Part shown: in pieces, positions 35,250 through 44,407 of the stretch
Layout of the letters: the number at the start of each line of letters is the position of its first letter
Numbering within the stretch: position 1 is the stretch's first letter
Assembly (NCBI GenBank): GCA_902779135.1
Contig: CACZAR010000015.1
Location: 1 to 55,337, forward strand
Direction of reading: 5' to 3'
Source of the DNA: an uncultured Coriobacteriaceae bacterium
GTDB lineage: Bacteria > Actinomycetota > Coriobacteriia > Coriobacteriales > Eggerthellaceae
Length of the DNA: 55,337 bases
Notes under the pieces: generated by a model
The model's input: the letters and a program-made list of their open reading frames with translations, nothing else
What the model was told of the DNA's origin: nothing
Databases searched by the model: none
Made by a program: the position numbers and the translations under genes

Positions 35250-35768
35250 GTGGCAGACCAGGACCAAGTAGTTGAAATTCCGCTGTTGCTCGAGAACGTT
35301 TTGCGTTTCAGCATCAATCAGGCGCGCGACCGTATGCTCGAAGGCGAGGTCATCGAGCCGTTCACCGCTCTTGCGGTCGGTGATACGCTGTTCTTCGAAG
35401 TGCAGGAGGGCAATACGCCCGACGAACGCTTCGCAGCAGCGCGCAAAACCGTTGCCAACGCGAAGGGCGCCCGTACGTACGGGTTCTGCTACGACGGCTT
35501 CATCGACACCGATATGGGCCAGACCGATGCGATCATCGCTCAGGGCGGAATGCCGGGCGAGCCGTACGGCCATGCGATTGGCTTGATTTACCGGGTCGAC
35601 AAAGAGGGCAACCTCAAATTCCACAACGAGCCGATTTACGTTGGGCCGTGCCAGAACTACATGCTCACGCTCGAATCCATTGTTGGCGAAATGCCCAAGG
35701 AGTCTGCGGAAACGCCGGCGGAAGCAGATACGGCCGAGAGCGCCGAGGATGCTGCGCAGGAAGAATAG
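35250..35768 (+). CDS. conserved-looking protein of unknown function
   Basis: 172 residues with a GTG start after AAGGGGG. Residues about 10-145 look like a compact alpha/beta domain (RFSINQARDRMLEGEV, TLFFEVQEG, YGFCYDGFIDTD, YGHAIGLIYRVD); the last 25 residues are an acidic Ala/Glu tail. No signal peptide or membrane helix. I do not recognise the family. It stands between the heat-shock operon and the ribosomal protein operon with a terminator on each side, so it is probably a single-gene unit. Confidence 0.75.
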   Translation: MADQDQVVEIPLLLENVLRFSINQARDRMLEGEVIEPFTALAVGDTLFFEVQEGNTPDERFAAARKTVANAKGARTYGFCYDGFIDTDMGQTDAIIAQGGMPGEPYGHAIGLIYRVDKEGNLKFHNEPIYVGPCQNYMLTLESIVGEMPKESAETPAEADTAESAEDAAQEE

Positions 35769-35803
35769 CCTTCGCGCATAGACCAGTTAGAGAACAAGCT
35801 GCT

Positions 35804-35840
35804 ACGGGCGAGCGACAATTTGTCGCCGCCCGTTTGCTTT
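35804..35840 (+). terminator. intrinsic terminator
   Basis: ACGGGCG-A-GCGACA pairs with TGTCGC-CGCCCGT (one bulged A) around ATT, followed by TTGCTTTT. Confidence 0.8.
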
Positions 35841-36030
35841 TCGGGTGAACCAAGCTGATGCAATGCAGGGCGTGACACGGTTCGATTGCGGTTGCATCAA
35901 TGGATTGCATCAGTACCGTATCAGATGTTCCGCAAGGTGCCGTTCGCTAAAACTCGGAGCGCGCGGCACCGTGCCGGAACCGGGATGGCGTGGTGATAGC
36001 GTGACGTTTTAACGTCCAATGTGGAAATTA
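35841..36030. other. gene-free region before the rpsF operon with repeated TTGCATCA motifs
   Basis: No gene is seen. TTGCATCA occurs three times within 56 bases: reversed at 35857-35864 and forward at 35892-35899 and 35905-35912. A GGTGCCG/CGGCACC inverted repeat spans 35936-35970. GACGTT-TT-AACGTC lies at 36003-36016, just before the promoter. These may be regulator-binding sites or leader structure. Confidence 0.4.
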
Positions 36031-36059
36031 TTGTGAAGGACGTAAGCGTTTGCTAGAAT
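36031..36059 (+). promoter_or_regulatory. promoter of rpsF-ssb-rpsR-rplI
   Basis: TTGTGA and TAGAAT are separated by 17 bases and the -10 box has the extended TGC element. It lies 75 bases before rpsF. Confidence 0.65.
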
Positions 36060-36134
36060 GAGCAGGCTGTTTTTTACCTGCCTCGGTGCAAGCTTTCACC
36101 AGCCGAGGCCGTCTAGTCCAAAGGAGGTGAGCTG

Positions 36135-36428
36135 ATGAAGGCTTACGAACTGCTGTTTTTCGTTGCTCCGACTCTCGAGGAGGAAGCCCGCGCTAATGTG
36201 ATGGGCCGCATCGAGAACGTCATCACCGCAGGTGAGGGCACCGTCGACAATGTCGATAACTGGGGCAAGCGCAAACTTGCGTACGAGATCAACAACCTGT
36301 CCGAGGGTGATTACATCCTCATCGACTTCCATGCTAATCCCGACCACATCGCAGAGCTTGATCGCATTCTGCGCATCAACGACAACGTCCAGCGCCACAT
36401 GATCGTGGCTCGCGCGGACCGCGACTAA
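36135..36428 (+). CDS. rpsF: ribosomal protein S6
   Basis: 97 residues, full length. The S6 fold is evident (MKAYELLFFVAPTL, then WGKRKLAYEINNLSEGDYILIDF). It binds 16S rRNA together with S18, encoded two genes downstream. A strong AAAGGAGG site precedes it. Confidence 0.97.
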   Translation: MKAYELLFFVAPTLEEEARANVMGRIENVITAGEGTVDNVDNWGKRKLAYEINNLSEGDYILIDFHANPDHIAELDRILRINDNVQRHMIVARADRD

Positions 36429-36478
36429 TCGGAAAGATTGCCCGCATATGCGGGCACATGGTAGGAAGAGGTACGAAC

Positions 36479-36964
36479 ATGAGCATCAATCGAGTGATCA
36501 TAAGCGGCAATCTCACGCGCGATCCTGAGCTTCGTCGCACGCAGTCTGGCATGGCCATCATGTCGTTCGGCGTCGCTGTGAACGATCGCCGTCGCAACCA
36601 GCAGACGGGCGAGTGGGAGGATTACGCGAACTTCGTCGATTGCACGATGTTCGGCAACCGCGCAGAAAGTCTGTCGAACTACCTTTCGAAGGGCACCAAG
36701 GTGGCCATCGAAGGCAAGCTCCGCTGGAGCCAGTGGGAGCGCGAAGGCCAGAAGCGCAGCAAGCTCGAAGTCATCGTCGACGAGCTCGAGTTCATGTCTT
36801 CACGCGATCGTCAGCAGGGTGGCTATCAAAACAACGGCTACCAACAGGGCGGCTATCAGGGTGGATACCAGGGTGACGGCGGCTACCAGGCTGCTCCTGC
36901 CCCGGCTCCAGCGCCGTCAATCGACGCGACCTCTTCAGTGTACGACGACGATATCCCGTTCTAA
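36479..36964 (+). CDS. ssb: single-stranded DNA-binding protein
   Basis: 161 residues. An OB-fold domain (about 1-108, SINRVIISGNLTRDPELR) is followed by a flexible Gly-Tyr-Gln-rich linker and the conserved acidic tail DDDIPF that recruits repair and replication proteins. The ATG at 36479 follows GGAAGAGG; an in-frame ATG at 36458 has no site. Confidence 0.96.
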   Translation: MSINRVIISGNLTRDPELRRTQSGMAIMSFGVAVNDRRRNQQTGEWEDYANFVDCTMFGNRAESLSNYLSKGTKVAIEGKLRWSQWEREGQKRSKLEVIVDELEFMSSRDRQQGGYQNNGYQQGGYQGGYQGDGGYQAAPAPAPAPSIDATSSVYDDDIPF

Positions 36965-36982
36965 GATTGAAAGAGGCAATAA

Positions 36983-37246
36983 ATGGCCGATTATTCTAAA
37001 CAGCCTCGTCGTAAGTACTGCCAGTTCTGCAAGGACCAGGTGGACTACGTCGACTACAAGGACACGCAGGTTCTGCGCAAGTTCGTGACTGATCGCGGCA
37101 AAATCAAGCCGCGTCGTGTCACGGGCGCCTGCGTGCAGCATCAACGCGACATCGCGAACGCCGTGAAGCGCGCTCGCACGATGGCCCTCATGCCCTACGC
37201 GGTTCCCGCTGTCAGCGGCCGCGGTGACCGTCGTAGGCGCGACTAA
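36983..37246 (+). CDS. rpsR: ribosomal protein S18
   Basis: 87 residues with the S18 core ([24 protein letters not shown]). It keeps a CxxC pair (CQFC) and a later Cys and His, so it is the zinc-ligand-containing (C+) form of S18. It lies between ssb and rplI. Confidence 0.96.
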   Translation: MADYSKQPRRKYCQFCKDQVDYVDYKDTQVLRKFVTDRGKIKPRRVTGACVQHQRDIANAVKRARTMALMPYAVPAVSGRGDRRRRD

Positions 37247-37261
37247 AGAAAGGGGCCCACA

Positions 37262-37846
37262 ATGAAAGTTATTCTTCTTGAAGAGCTGAGGGGCAAGGGC
37301 GGCGAAGGCGACGTCGTCGAAGTTTCCCGCGGTTTCGCCAACAACTACCTTCTCAAGAAGGGCATTGCCGTGAAGGCGACTGAGGGCAACCTCAAGCAGC
37401 TCGAGCTCCGTCGTAAGAACATCGCCAAGCGCGAAGAGGTTCGCATTGCCAACGCTGAGAGCCTGAAGGCCCAGCTCGAGGGTGCAACCTTCACCATCAA
37501 GGCCAAGGTTGGCGACGAAGGCATCCTGTTCGGTTCCGTCACTCCTCAGATGATCTCCGATGCCATCAAGGAGCAGAAGGATGTCGAGGTCGACCGTCGT
37601 CGCATCGACGTTCGCCAGGCCATCAAGGTCGTCGGCGAGCATGCTGTCGAGGTTTCGATTTACCGCGACATCAAGGCCGAGGTCAAGCTGCTCGTGACCG
37701 ACGAGCAGGGCGTCGTTTTCGGCGCTGAGGCTCCTGCTGAGCCCGAGGCTGTCGAAGAGGTTGCTGAGGAAGCTGCCGAGGAAGCGGTCGAGGAAGCAAC
37801 TGAAGAGGCTGTAGAGGCTGCCGAACCGGAGGCTGCCGAGGAATAG
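37262..37846 (+). CDS. rplI: ribosomal protein L9 with acidic extension
   Basis: 194 residues. The two L9 domains are seen (MKVILLEELRGKGGEGDVVEV with the FANNYLL motif, and the C-terminal domain to about residue 150). L9 is normally near 150 residues; here an extra 40 residues are almost only Glu, Ala and Val. Such tails are seen in some actinobacteria. Last gene of the operon. Confidence 0.95.
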   Translation: MKVILLEELRGKGGEGDVVEVSRGFANNYLLKKGIAVKATEGNLKQLELRRKNIAKREEVRIANAESLKAQLEGATFTIKAKVGDEGILFGSVTPQMISDAIKEQKDVEVDRRRIDVRQAIKVVGEHAVEVSIYRDIKAEVKLLVTDEQGVVFGAEAPAEPEAVEEVAEEAAEEAVEEATEEAVEAAEPEAAEE

Positions 37847-37863
37847 TTCCTCAAAGAAAAAAG

Positions 37864-37899
37864 TTGTCCACTGTGGAATGCAGTGGAAAATGTGGAAAA
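37864..37899. promoter_or_regulatory. cluster of DnaA-box-like 9-mers before dnaB
   Basis: Four near-matches to TTWTCCACA or TTGTCCACA occur in 36 bases: TTGTCCACT (37864-37872), and on the other strand CATTCCACA (37872-37880), TTTTCCACT (37882-37890) and TTTTCCACA (37891-37899). A hairpin CCACTG/CAGTGG overlaps them. DnaA binding is only inferred. Confidence 0.35.
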
Positions 37900-37936
37900 C
37901 CCCTTCTGCTCAAGATAGAGCGAAGGGGTTTTCCCC
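37896..37936 (+). terminator. intrinsic terminator of the rpsF-rplI operon
   Basis: AAAACCCCTT pairs with AAGGGGTTTT, with an inner GCTC/GAGC extension. It ends in TTTT followed by CCCC. Confidence 0.75.
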
Positions 37937-38048
37937 TCTATGCTGTGGAGTTGAAAAACGGGCTGATTTGCACGCAAAAATTGATGATGAACAGGCTCTT
38001 TGACTGCGTTACTATGGAACGACCAATGCGAGAAGACAAGGAAGACAG

Positions 38049-39428
38049 ATGCCTGGACCTATGGTGAACGACACAGCGAGTGAGACGAATTCGAACAAGC
38101 CCATCCCTGCGAACATCGAAGCCGAAAAATCGGTTCTTGCAGCGTGCATCCTCAACGGCGACATCCTCGAGGAGATTCTGCTCAAGCTCAAGCCCGAAGA
38201 CTTTTTCAGGCCCGCGCACAAGATTATCTTCGAGGCAATCGTCAACTTGAATGCTCGCCGCATTCCCGTTGACCAGATTTCGCTTGCGGACAACCTCAAC
38301 GCAACTGGTCAGCTTGATGTGGTAGGTGGACGCTCATACATCGTCGATTTGGCAGACAACACCTTTGCGTTGACGAATTGGTCGAACCATGCCGACATCG
38401 TGAAGCGCACATCGATTCTAAGGCAGCTCATCTTCGCATCGGCGGGCATCACCGCCCTTGCGTACAATGCGCCTGACGACCTCGACGAGGTGGTCGAGGA
38501 AGCCGAGAAAACGTTGTTCCAGGTCACGGAAAAGCGCGTCTCATCGTCCTTTACGAAGATGGACGTGCTCCTCACCGACGCGTTCGAAGAGCTCACGAAG
38601 CTTGCCGAGCAAGGCGACCACATTGCAGGCGTTCCGACCGGCTTCAAGGATGTTGACGAGCTGTTCCACGGCCTTCGCGGCGGCGACCTCATCATTCTGG
38701 CTGCTAGGCCAGGCGTTGGCAAGACGTCTTTGGCGCTGAACATGGCCGTCGAGGCTGCCAAGAAAGGCACGTCGGTCGCGTTCTTCTCGCTGGAAATGAG
38801 TGCAGGCCAGCTCGTGCAGCGCATCCTCTGCGCTGAAGCGCGCGTGAATCTCGGCCGAATTCGCAGCGGACGCATTTCGGAGGGCGACTGGGGCGCAATT
38901 GCCGATGCGTCGAACCGCCTTTCCCAGCTCGACCTGTACATCGACGACTCACCGGGCCTCTCCATTCTCGAAGCGCGCGCCAAAGCGCGTCGCGAGCTAA
39001 GGGCTGCGCAGGGGCACGGCTTGATCGTCGTCGATTACCTCCAGCTCATGCAGCCGGCCATAGCGCGCCGCGACAGCAACCGCGCCGTCGAAGTTGGCGA
39101 GATTTCGCGAGGGCTCAAGATTCTCGCAAAGGAAATGGACATGCCGGTGCTCGCACTCTCGCAGCTCTCGCGTGCGGTCGAGATGCGTGGCAAGAAGAGA
39201 CCTCAGCTGTCCGACCTGCGTGAATCGGGCTCGATCGAGCAGGATGCCGACATTGTCATGTTCATCGACCGATCGATGGACGAGGCCGAAGCTGAATCCG
39301 ACGATCGTCCCGATTGGGGAACGGCTGAGCTGCTCGTGGCCAAGCACCGCAATGGTCCCACGCGCGACATCACGCTTGCGTTCGTCCCCGAATACACTCG
39401 CTTCATGAACTATGCCGAATCGGCGTAG
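38049..39428 (+). CDS. dnaB: replicative DNA helicase DnaB
   Basis: 459 residues. The N-terminal domain (about 15-120; EAEKSVLAACI) and the RecA-like helicase domain are present: Walker A ARPGVGKT near residue 220, Walker B LIVVDYLQLM, the arginine-finger region and the terminal RNGPTRDI segment. There is no intein. It unwinds DNA ahead of the replication fork. The ATG at 38049 follows AAGGAAG. The location just after rpsF-ssb-rpsR-rplI is common in actinobacteria. Confidence 0.96.
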   Translation: MPGPMVNDTASETNSNKPIPANIEAEKSVLAACILNGDILEEILLKLKPEDFFRPAHKIIFEAIVNLNARRIPVDQISLADNLNATGQLDVVGGRSYIVDLADNTFALTNWSNHADIVKRTSILRQLIFASAGITALAYNAPDDLDEVVEEAEKTLFQVTEKRVSSSFTKMDVLLTDAFEELTKLAEQGDHIAGVPTGFKDVDELFHGLRGGDLIILAARPGVGKTSLALNMAVEAAKKGTSVAFFSLEMSAGQLVQRILCAEARVNLGRIRSGRISEGDWGAIADASNRLSQLDLYIDDSPGLSILEARAKARRELRAAQGHGLIVVDYLQLMQPAIARRDSNRAVEVGEISRGLKILAKEMDMPVLALSQLSRAVEMRGKKRPQLSDLRESGSIEQDADIVMFIDRSMDEAEAESDDRPDWGTAELLVAKHRNGPTRDITLAFVPEYTRFMNYAESA

Positions 39429-39485
39429 CCGCATCGCAAACGTAATATCAACCGAGGACTGCTTCGCTCAGAGACGTTGCGTCGT

Positions 39486-39513
39486 TTGAATGCCGAATAT
39501 CGTGCGGTACACT
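39486..39513 (+). promoter_or_regulatory. leaderless promoter of the YhaO-like gene
   Basis: TTGAAT and TACACT are 16 bases apart, and the -10 box ends 6 bases before the ATG at 39520. No ribosome-binding site is present. Confidence 0.6.
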
Positions 39514-39519
39514 GATTGC

Positions 39520-40818
39520 ATGACCAGGAAACTCACGTTCATACATGCTGCGGACATTCACATGGGGGCTCCCGTGCGAGGTTTCGCCGACCTGACTCCT
39601 GAATGGGAAGCGAGACTGATCGAGTCGATTCCCACGGCGTATGATCGCGTGATTTCCGCTGCGCTTTCCCGAAACGTCGATTTCGTCATCATCGCGGGCG
39701 ACATGTTCGATACAGCCCATGCTTCGTATGGCGATTACCTTCGCTTCATCGACGGGTTGAACCGGCTTGACTCGGCTGGAATACCCTCGTATCTCATCGC
39801 GGGTAATCACGATCCGTTCGTCGTATGGAGCGAATCTCTCGAGTTCCTGCCGCCATCGGTCCATTTCATTGGTGGTGAGGCACCCGAATTCGCCCTGTTC
39901 GAGCGCGACGGTGCGCCCCTTTGTCTCATCGGCGCCCGTGGTTATCACAATCAGGCATGGCCTCTCGAGGAGCCCATTGCCGATGGAATCGATCGTGATG
40001 CGGCAGTTGAGGCGTTAAGGTTGACGCGTCCCGACGCTCAGAGTGCTCCGTTCATGGTCGGCATCATCCACACCGGCCTTGACCTCGACCAGAGCAAGGC
40101 GTACTCCAATCCTGAGAAGTTGATGCGCTCTGACGTGGATTACTGGGCGTGCGGCCATCTCCACAAGCGTCTTGTCCTGCCTTCGGAAAGCCATCCGCGC
40201 ATCGTGTTCCCCGGATGCATCCAAGGGCGCGATCTTAAGGAGTCCGAGAGCCGCGGCTGCTATTGCGTGACGATCGAGGAGCAGCAAGGTTCGTTGAAAC
40301 CGAGCATCGCCCTCGAATTCCTGCCTACCGCAAGCGTTGTGTTCCACACCATCAAGGTGGACGTGTCCTCTTGCAAGACGCTCGCCGATGCTGGCCAGCT
40401 TCTTCAGAGCAACCTGTTCCACGAGAACGGGCACGACCACTGCGAGAACATGGTCGTGCGTATCATCCTCGAAGGGAAAACCGATTTGCATGAATACCTC
40501 GTTCAACCGCATGTTTTGGACGATATGCGCAAGCGGTTGAACGATGCCTATCCGACGTTCTATTGCGATGCGCTGATTGCCCGAACAGCTCCCCAGCGTG
40601 ATTTCGAACTGGCAAAACGCGAAGGATTGTTTGCATCACACATCCTCAGCGTTGCCAATCGGCAGCGATCTGACGAGGACGCAACGATCAATTACATCCA
40701 GAGCGAATTCGTGAAACGCGGCATCGCGGTTCCTGCGTCGCTTCCACGAAGGATTTCGGACTTCAATGACGTGGCCGAAACGCTCGTCATGGACCTGCTC
40801 GAGAAGGAATCCGAATGA
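39520..40818 (+). CDS. YhaO-like DNA repair metallophosphoesterase
   Basis: 432 residues. The calcineurin-like phosphoesterase domain covers about 1-270, with the metal ligands in FIHAADIHMG, AGDMFD, AGNHDPF and CGHLH. The C-terminal 150 residues are the family's capping region. It belongs to the SbcD/Mre11-like YhaO group, which acts as a nuclease with an SMC-like ATPase. That partner overlaps its stop codon by 4 bases. The first ATG of the frame (39490) is less likely than 39520, where the family start pattern begins. Confidence 0.9.
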   Translation: MTRKLTFIHAADIHMGAPVRGFADLTPEWEARLIESIPTAYDRVISAALSRNVDFVIIAGDMFDTAHASYGDYLRFIDGLNRLDSAGIPSYLIAGNHDPFVVWSESLEFLPPSVHFIGGEAPEFALFERDGAPLCLIGARGYHNQAWPLEEPIADGIDRDAAVEALRLTRPDAQSAPFMVGIIHTGLDLDQSKAYSNPEKLMRSDVDYWACGHLHKRLVLPSESHPRIVFPGCIQGRDLKESESRGCYCVTIEEQQGSLKPSIALEFLPTASVVFHTIKVDVSSCKTLADAGQLLQSNLFHENGHDHCENMVVRIILEGKTDLHEYLVQPHVLDDMRKRLNDAYPTFYCDALIARTAPQRDFELAKREGLFASHILSVANRQRSDEDATINYIQSEFVKRGIAVPASLPRRISDFNDVAETLVMDLLEKESE

Positions 40819-42971
40819 GCAGGTTCATGGAACATATTCACATCGGGCGGTTCGGCGGGCTCGAGGATTACCAGATTGGCCCGTTCGAGCGAGGGCTCAA
40901 TGTGGTATACGGTCCGAACGAGGCCGGCAAATCGACGATTGCGTCTTTCGTGGGTGGCGTGCTGTTCGGATGGGAAGAAGCCCATGGCGTGCGAAACACC
41001 TACAGTCCGGCGACGGGCGAGCGTTCGGGTGCTCTCGCGTTCTCTGACGGCACCGTGGCCAGCCGCGAAAACAACGAGGACGGCCTCAAGGGCGATGCGC
41101 ATCCGACGAGCGATATCGACAGCGCAACATTCAAGACGATGTTCTCGCTTACCTCGGATGAACTGAGGTCGCTTCGAAACTCATCGGACGTCACGGCTCG
41201 TCTGCTCACCGCTGGCTCAGGGACCGGCACAAGTCCTGCTGGCGCGTTTGTGGAAATCGAACAGCGCATTGCCACGTTGACATCACGTTCGCCTGAAGCC
41301 GATGGATCGATTTTCAATCTCGCAGAACGGCTCGATGCCGAACACGAACTGGTCAAAGAGTTGGGCGATGAGGCCGAGCGCAGGATTCGGGAAGACTGGG
41401 AGCTGAAGACCCTGCAGGAGGATCGTGAGATAACCGCCCGACATCTTTCCGACGTGAACCGCGAAATCGAGAAGCTCGGTTCGAGCCGCGACCGCATCGA
41501 GCGCATCGATGCACAGGTCGACGAAGCTCAAGCTGAGCTTTCCGCGCTCGAGGCCGAATACTCCGAACATGTGGCTGAGCAAGCGGAAGATACGGGTCTT
41601 GATCGCAGGCTCATGCTCCTCGACAACGTTGCCGATCGCTCGTTGCGCGACAAGCTCGACGAATATGCCGACGAGCAGGCAAAAGCTACGCGCGGGGTTG
41701 ATATAGCAAAGGAAAACGCTGCGGCTTCATCGGCTGCATACGAGGCGCTCATGGAGATGGATACCGATTCTCCTCAGGTTAAACGCGCAAGGGCGTCGAA
41801 AACCTCCCTTGCTGTGCTTCCGGCTCTGCTTGCCCTTGCATTTGCGCTGGCCGGTGTTCCCGTGTTCGTGCATGCGCGGGCCATCAACAGCCTCTCGCTT
41901 ACTGCTCTCGGTATCGGCCTCATCGTGTTCGCCTGCTTGCTGGCAGTAACGACGGTGGCACTCGTTGCGCGTCCCGACCGGACGGCCGAAGCGCTCGACG
42001 CCCGTAAGCAGGATGCCCAATGGGTCATGTTGCAAGACAAGAAGAAACTCGACACCAGTTTGGCTGCCAAACAGCTGCTGGACGATGATGTGGAAGCATT
42101 CCTCGAGGAAAAGGGGCTTGCTGCAGCCAACGGGTCGATTCGCCAAGCGCGTTCGCTTCTCGATGATGCCCGCGAGGCCCGTTCTGACATGCAGGCGCGC
42201 AACCAACGCCTCGCGTCTCTCGAAATGCGCATCGAGACGAACAAGCAAACGATAGAGAGCCTCACCCGCGAACGAGCGGACATCCTTGTTGACGCTGGTT
42301 ATGAGATCGATGCATCAATCTCAGACCTCGAAAACGAGATCGAAATCAAGGAAAGCCAGCGCGAAGCGTTGTCACGGACCTGCGACGAAATGAGCGTGCG
42401 CATGGGAGAGCTTGCCGAACGCCTCGAGACCGCGCGGAACGACCGCTCGTTCGACATTGCGAAGATACGGCATCAGCAGACGCGTGTGCGCTTGCGTGAA
42501 GCCAAACACGAGCTTGTCTCGCTCTTGCTCGCGAAGCGGATGCTCGAGAAGAGCATCGCGGCGTGGGAGAGCCGCAGTCAGCCCGAGGTGTATCGCAAAG
42601 CCAGCGAGCTGTTCTCCACCGTGACAGGCGGCGCATGGACGCAGATTTCCATGACGGCAGAAGGGCGGCTTGTGGCAATCGCGCATGATGGCACGGCGCG
42701 CGAAGTGCGTCATCTGTCGCTGGGCACCTGCCAACAGCTCTATCTCTCGCTGCGCGTGGCGATGCTCTTGCATGCCGACAACGTCGGGCGTGCGATACCG
42801 GTGCTTGCCGACGACATCCTCGTGAATTTCGACTCGACGCGCCGTCGAGCTGCCGCCCGCATTCTCGCGGAATTGGCTGAGTGCCGACAGGTCATCGTGT
42901 TCACCTGCCACCAGGAAACAGTTGAGGCGTTGCGTGAGGCTCAGCCCAAATTGAACTACCTCGTGCTGTAG
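40815..42971 (+). CDS. YhaN-like SMC/Rad50-type ATPase with membrane helices
   Basis: 718 residues. Walker [10 protein letters not shown] is near residue 35, the coiled-coil arms cover about 160-310 and 400-590, and the signature [14 protein letters not shown] and the Walker [12 protein letters not shown] lie near 630-680. Two hydrophobic helices in the middle (about 335-390, [16 protein letters not shown] and [21 protein letters not shown]) sit between the coiled-coil arms, as in YhaN-type proteins. It is much shorter than SbcC. With the YhaO-like nuclease it likely processes DNA ends, possibly at the membrane. Confidence 0.88.
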   Translation: MSRFMEHIHIGRFGGLEDYQIGPFERGLNVVYGPNEAGKSTIASFVGGVLFGWEEAHGVRNTYSPATGERSGALAFSDGTVASRENNEDGLKGDAHPTSDIDSATFKTMFSLTSDELRSLRNSSDVTARLLTAGSGTGTSPAGAFVEIEQRIATLTSRSPEADGSIFNLAERLDAEHELVKELGDEAERRIREDWELKTLQEDREITARHLSDVNREIEKLGSSRDRIERIDAQVDEAQAELSALEAEYSEHVAEQAEDTGLDRRLMLLDNVADRSLRDKLDEYADEQAKATRGVDIAKENAAASSAAYEALMEMDTDSPQVKRARASKTSLAVLPALLALAFALAGVPVFVHARAINSLSLTALGIGLIVFACLLAVTTVALVARPDRTAEALDARKQDAQWVMLQDKKKLDTSLAAKQLLDDDVEAFLEEKGLAAANGSIRQARSLLDDAREARSDMQARNQRLASLEMRIETNKQTIESLTRERADILVDAGYEIDASISDLENEIEIKESQREALSRTCDEMSVRMGELAERLETARNDRSFDIAKIRHQQTRVRLREAKHELVSLLLAKRMLEKSIAAWESRSQPEVYRKASELFSTVTGGAWTQISMTAEGRLVAIAHDGTAREVRHLSLGTCQQLYLSLRVAMLLHADNVGRAIPVLADDILVNFDSTRRRAAARILAELAECRQVIVFTCHQETVEALREAQPKLNYLVL

Positions 42972-43036
42972 GTTTGATGGCACGCTGCTCCCAGGGAACG
43001 CTGATCGTTTGCGCAGTCAATCCGAAAGGACTCACC

Positions 43037-44359
43037 ATGAACACAGTGTTGGTCGGCGCCCAATGGGGCGACGAGGGCAAGGGAAAAGTAACCGACCTCA
43101 TTGCCCGCGACTACGATTTCGTTGTTCGTTATCAAGGCGGCAACAACGCAGGTCACACAGTAATCCACGGCGACACGAAACTCGCGCTGCATCTCATGCC
43201 GTCGGGCGTGATGTATCCGGACTCCGTACCGGTTATCGGTAACGGTGTCGTGATCGATCCGGGCGTGCTCGTCAAAGAGATGGCGATGCTCCAAGCTGAG
43301 GGCATTTCCTGCCAGAATCTCAAGATCAGCTGCGATGCCCACATCATCATGCCCTACCACAAGGACCTCGACGGTGCCGATGAGAAGCGCCTCGGCGCGA
43401 ACCAAATCGGCACGACGAAGCGCGGTATCGGCCCGTGCTATCAGGACAAGGCAGGTCGCAAGGGCATCCGCGTGCAGGATCTTATGGACGAGCGCATCTT
43501 CCGCTTGAAACTCGAGACGGTGCTCGCCCAGAAGAACCCGATTCTCGAGAAGATCTACGGTCTTCATACGTACACGGTCGAGGAAATTTGCGAGGAATAT
43601 CTGCCCTACGCGAAGATCCTCAAGCCGTACATGGCAGAGACCGCGCAACTGCTCAACGAGGCGCTGCGCGAGGGCAAGTCGATCCTGTTCGAGGGTGCAC
43701 AAGGCACGCTGCTCGACATCGATCATGGCACCTACCCGTTCGTCACGTCGTCGCCATGCTGTGCTGGTGGTGCGGCGACTGGCACCGGCGTGGGCCCGAA
43801 GGCCATCAACCGCGTGCTGGGCATCCAGAAAGCTTACGTCACGCGCGTTGGTGCTGGTCCGTTCCCGACCGAGCAGCGCTTTGCCGAAGATGGCGGCGTT
43901 GGGGAAGAGGTCGAGATCGGCGAGACGATTTGCTCCGTTGGCCACGAGTACGGCGTCACGACTGGGCGCAAGCGCCGTTGCGGATGGTTCGATGCTGTCA
44001 TCGGCCGCTATGCGGTTGAGGTCAATGGTCTGACCGACGTGGCGCTCACCAAGCTCGACGTGCTTTCCGTGTTCGACACCATCAAGGTGTGCGTCGCGTA
44101 CGAATGCGATGGCAAGCGCTACGATTACTTCCCCATGCAGCAATCGGTGCTGTTCCACGCGAAGCCCATCTATGAGGAGCTTCCCGGCTGGAAGGGCGAG
44201 GACATCACCGAGTGCCGTTCGTTCGAGGAGTTGCCCCAGAACGCGCAAGACTACGTCAAGCACCTCGAGGACATTTGCAACGTGCGCATCAGCTTCGTGT
44301 CGGTTGGTCCCGACCGCGATCAGACCATCGTCAGGGATTGGTATCGCGACGAAGACTAG
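43037..44359 (+). CDS. purA: adenylosuccinate synthetase
   Basis: 440 residues, full length. The P-loop [47 protein letters not shown] and [10 protein letters not shown] motifs are all present. It joins IMP and aspartate with GTP, the first committed step to AMP. The ATG follows GAAAGGA. purD begins 49 bases later, so the two purine genes form a unit, possibly read through from the yhaO-yhaN pair. Confidence 0.97.
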   Translation: MNTVLVGAQWGDEGKGKVTDLIARDYDFVVRYQGGNNAGHTVIHGDTKLALHLMPSGVMYPDSVPVIGNGVVIDPGVLVKEMAMLQAEGISCQNLKISCDAHIIMPYHKDLDGADEKRLGANQIGTTKRGIGPCYQDKAGRKGIRVQDLMDERIFRLKLETVLAQKNPILEKIYGLHTYTVEEICEEYLPYAKILKPYMAETAQLLNEALREGKSILFEGAQGTLLDIDHGTYPFVTSSPCCAGGAATGTGVGPKAINRVLGIQKAYVTRVGAGPFPTEQRFAEDGGVGEEVEIGETICSVGHEYGVTTGRKRRCGWFDAVIGRYAVEVNGLTDVALTKLDVLSVFDTIKVCVAYECDGKRYDYFPMQQSVLFHAKPIYEELPGWKGEDITECRSFEELPQNAQDYVKHLEDICNVRISFVSVGPDRDQTIVRDWYRDED

Positions 44360-44407
44360 CAAGACACGACGGCTTTCGAGTTCTAGTAATTGTTGAAAGG
44401 AACACAA

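Noticed and set aside
38049-39428. An intein in DnaB
   Set aside because: The protein is of normal length and the Walker A region is uninterrupted.
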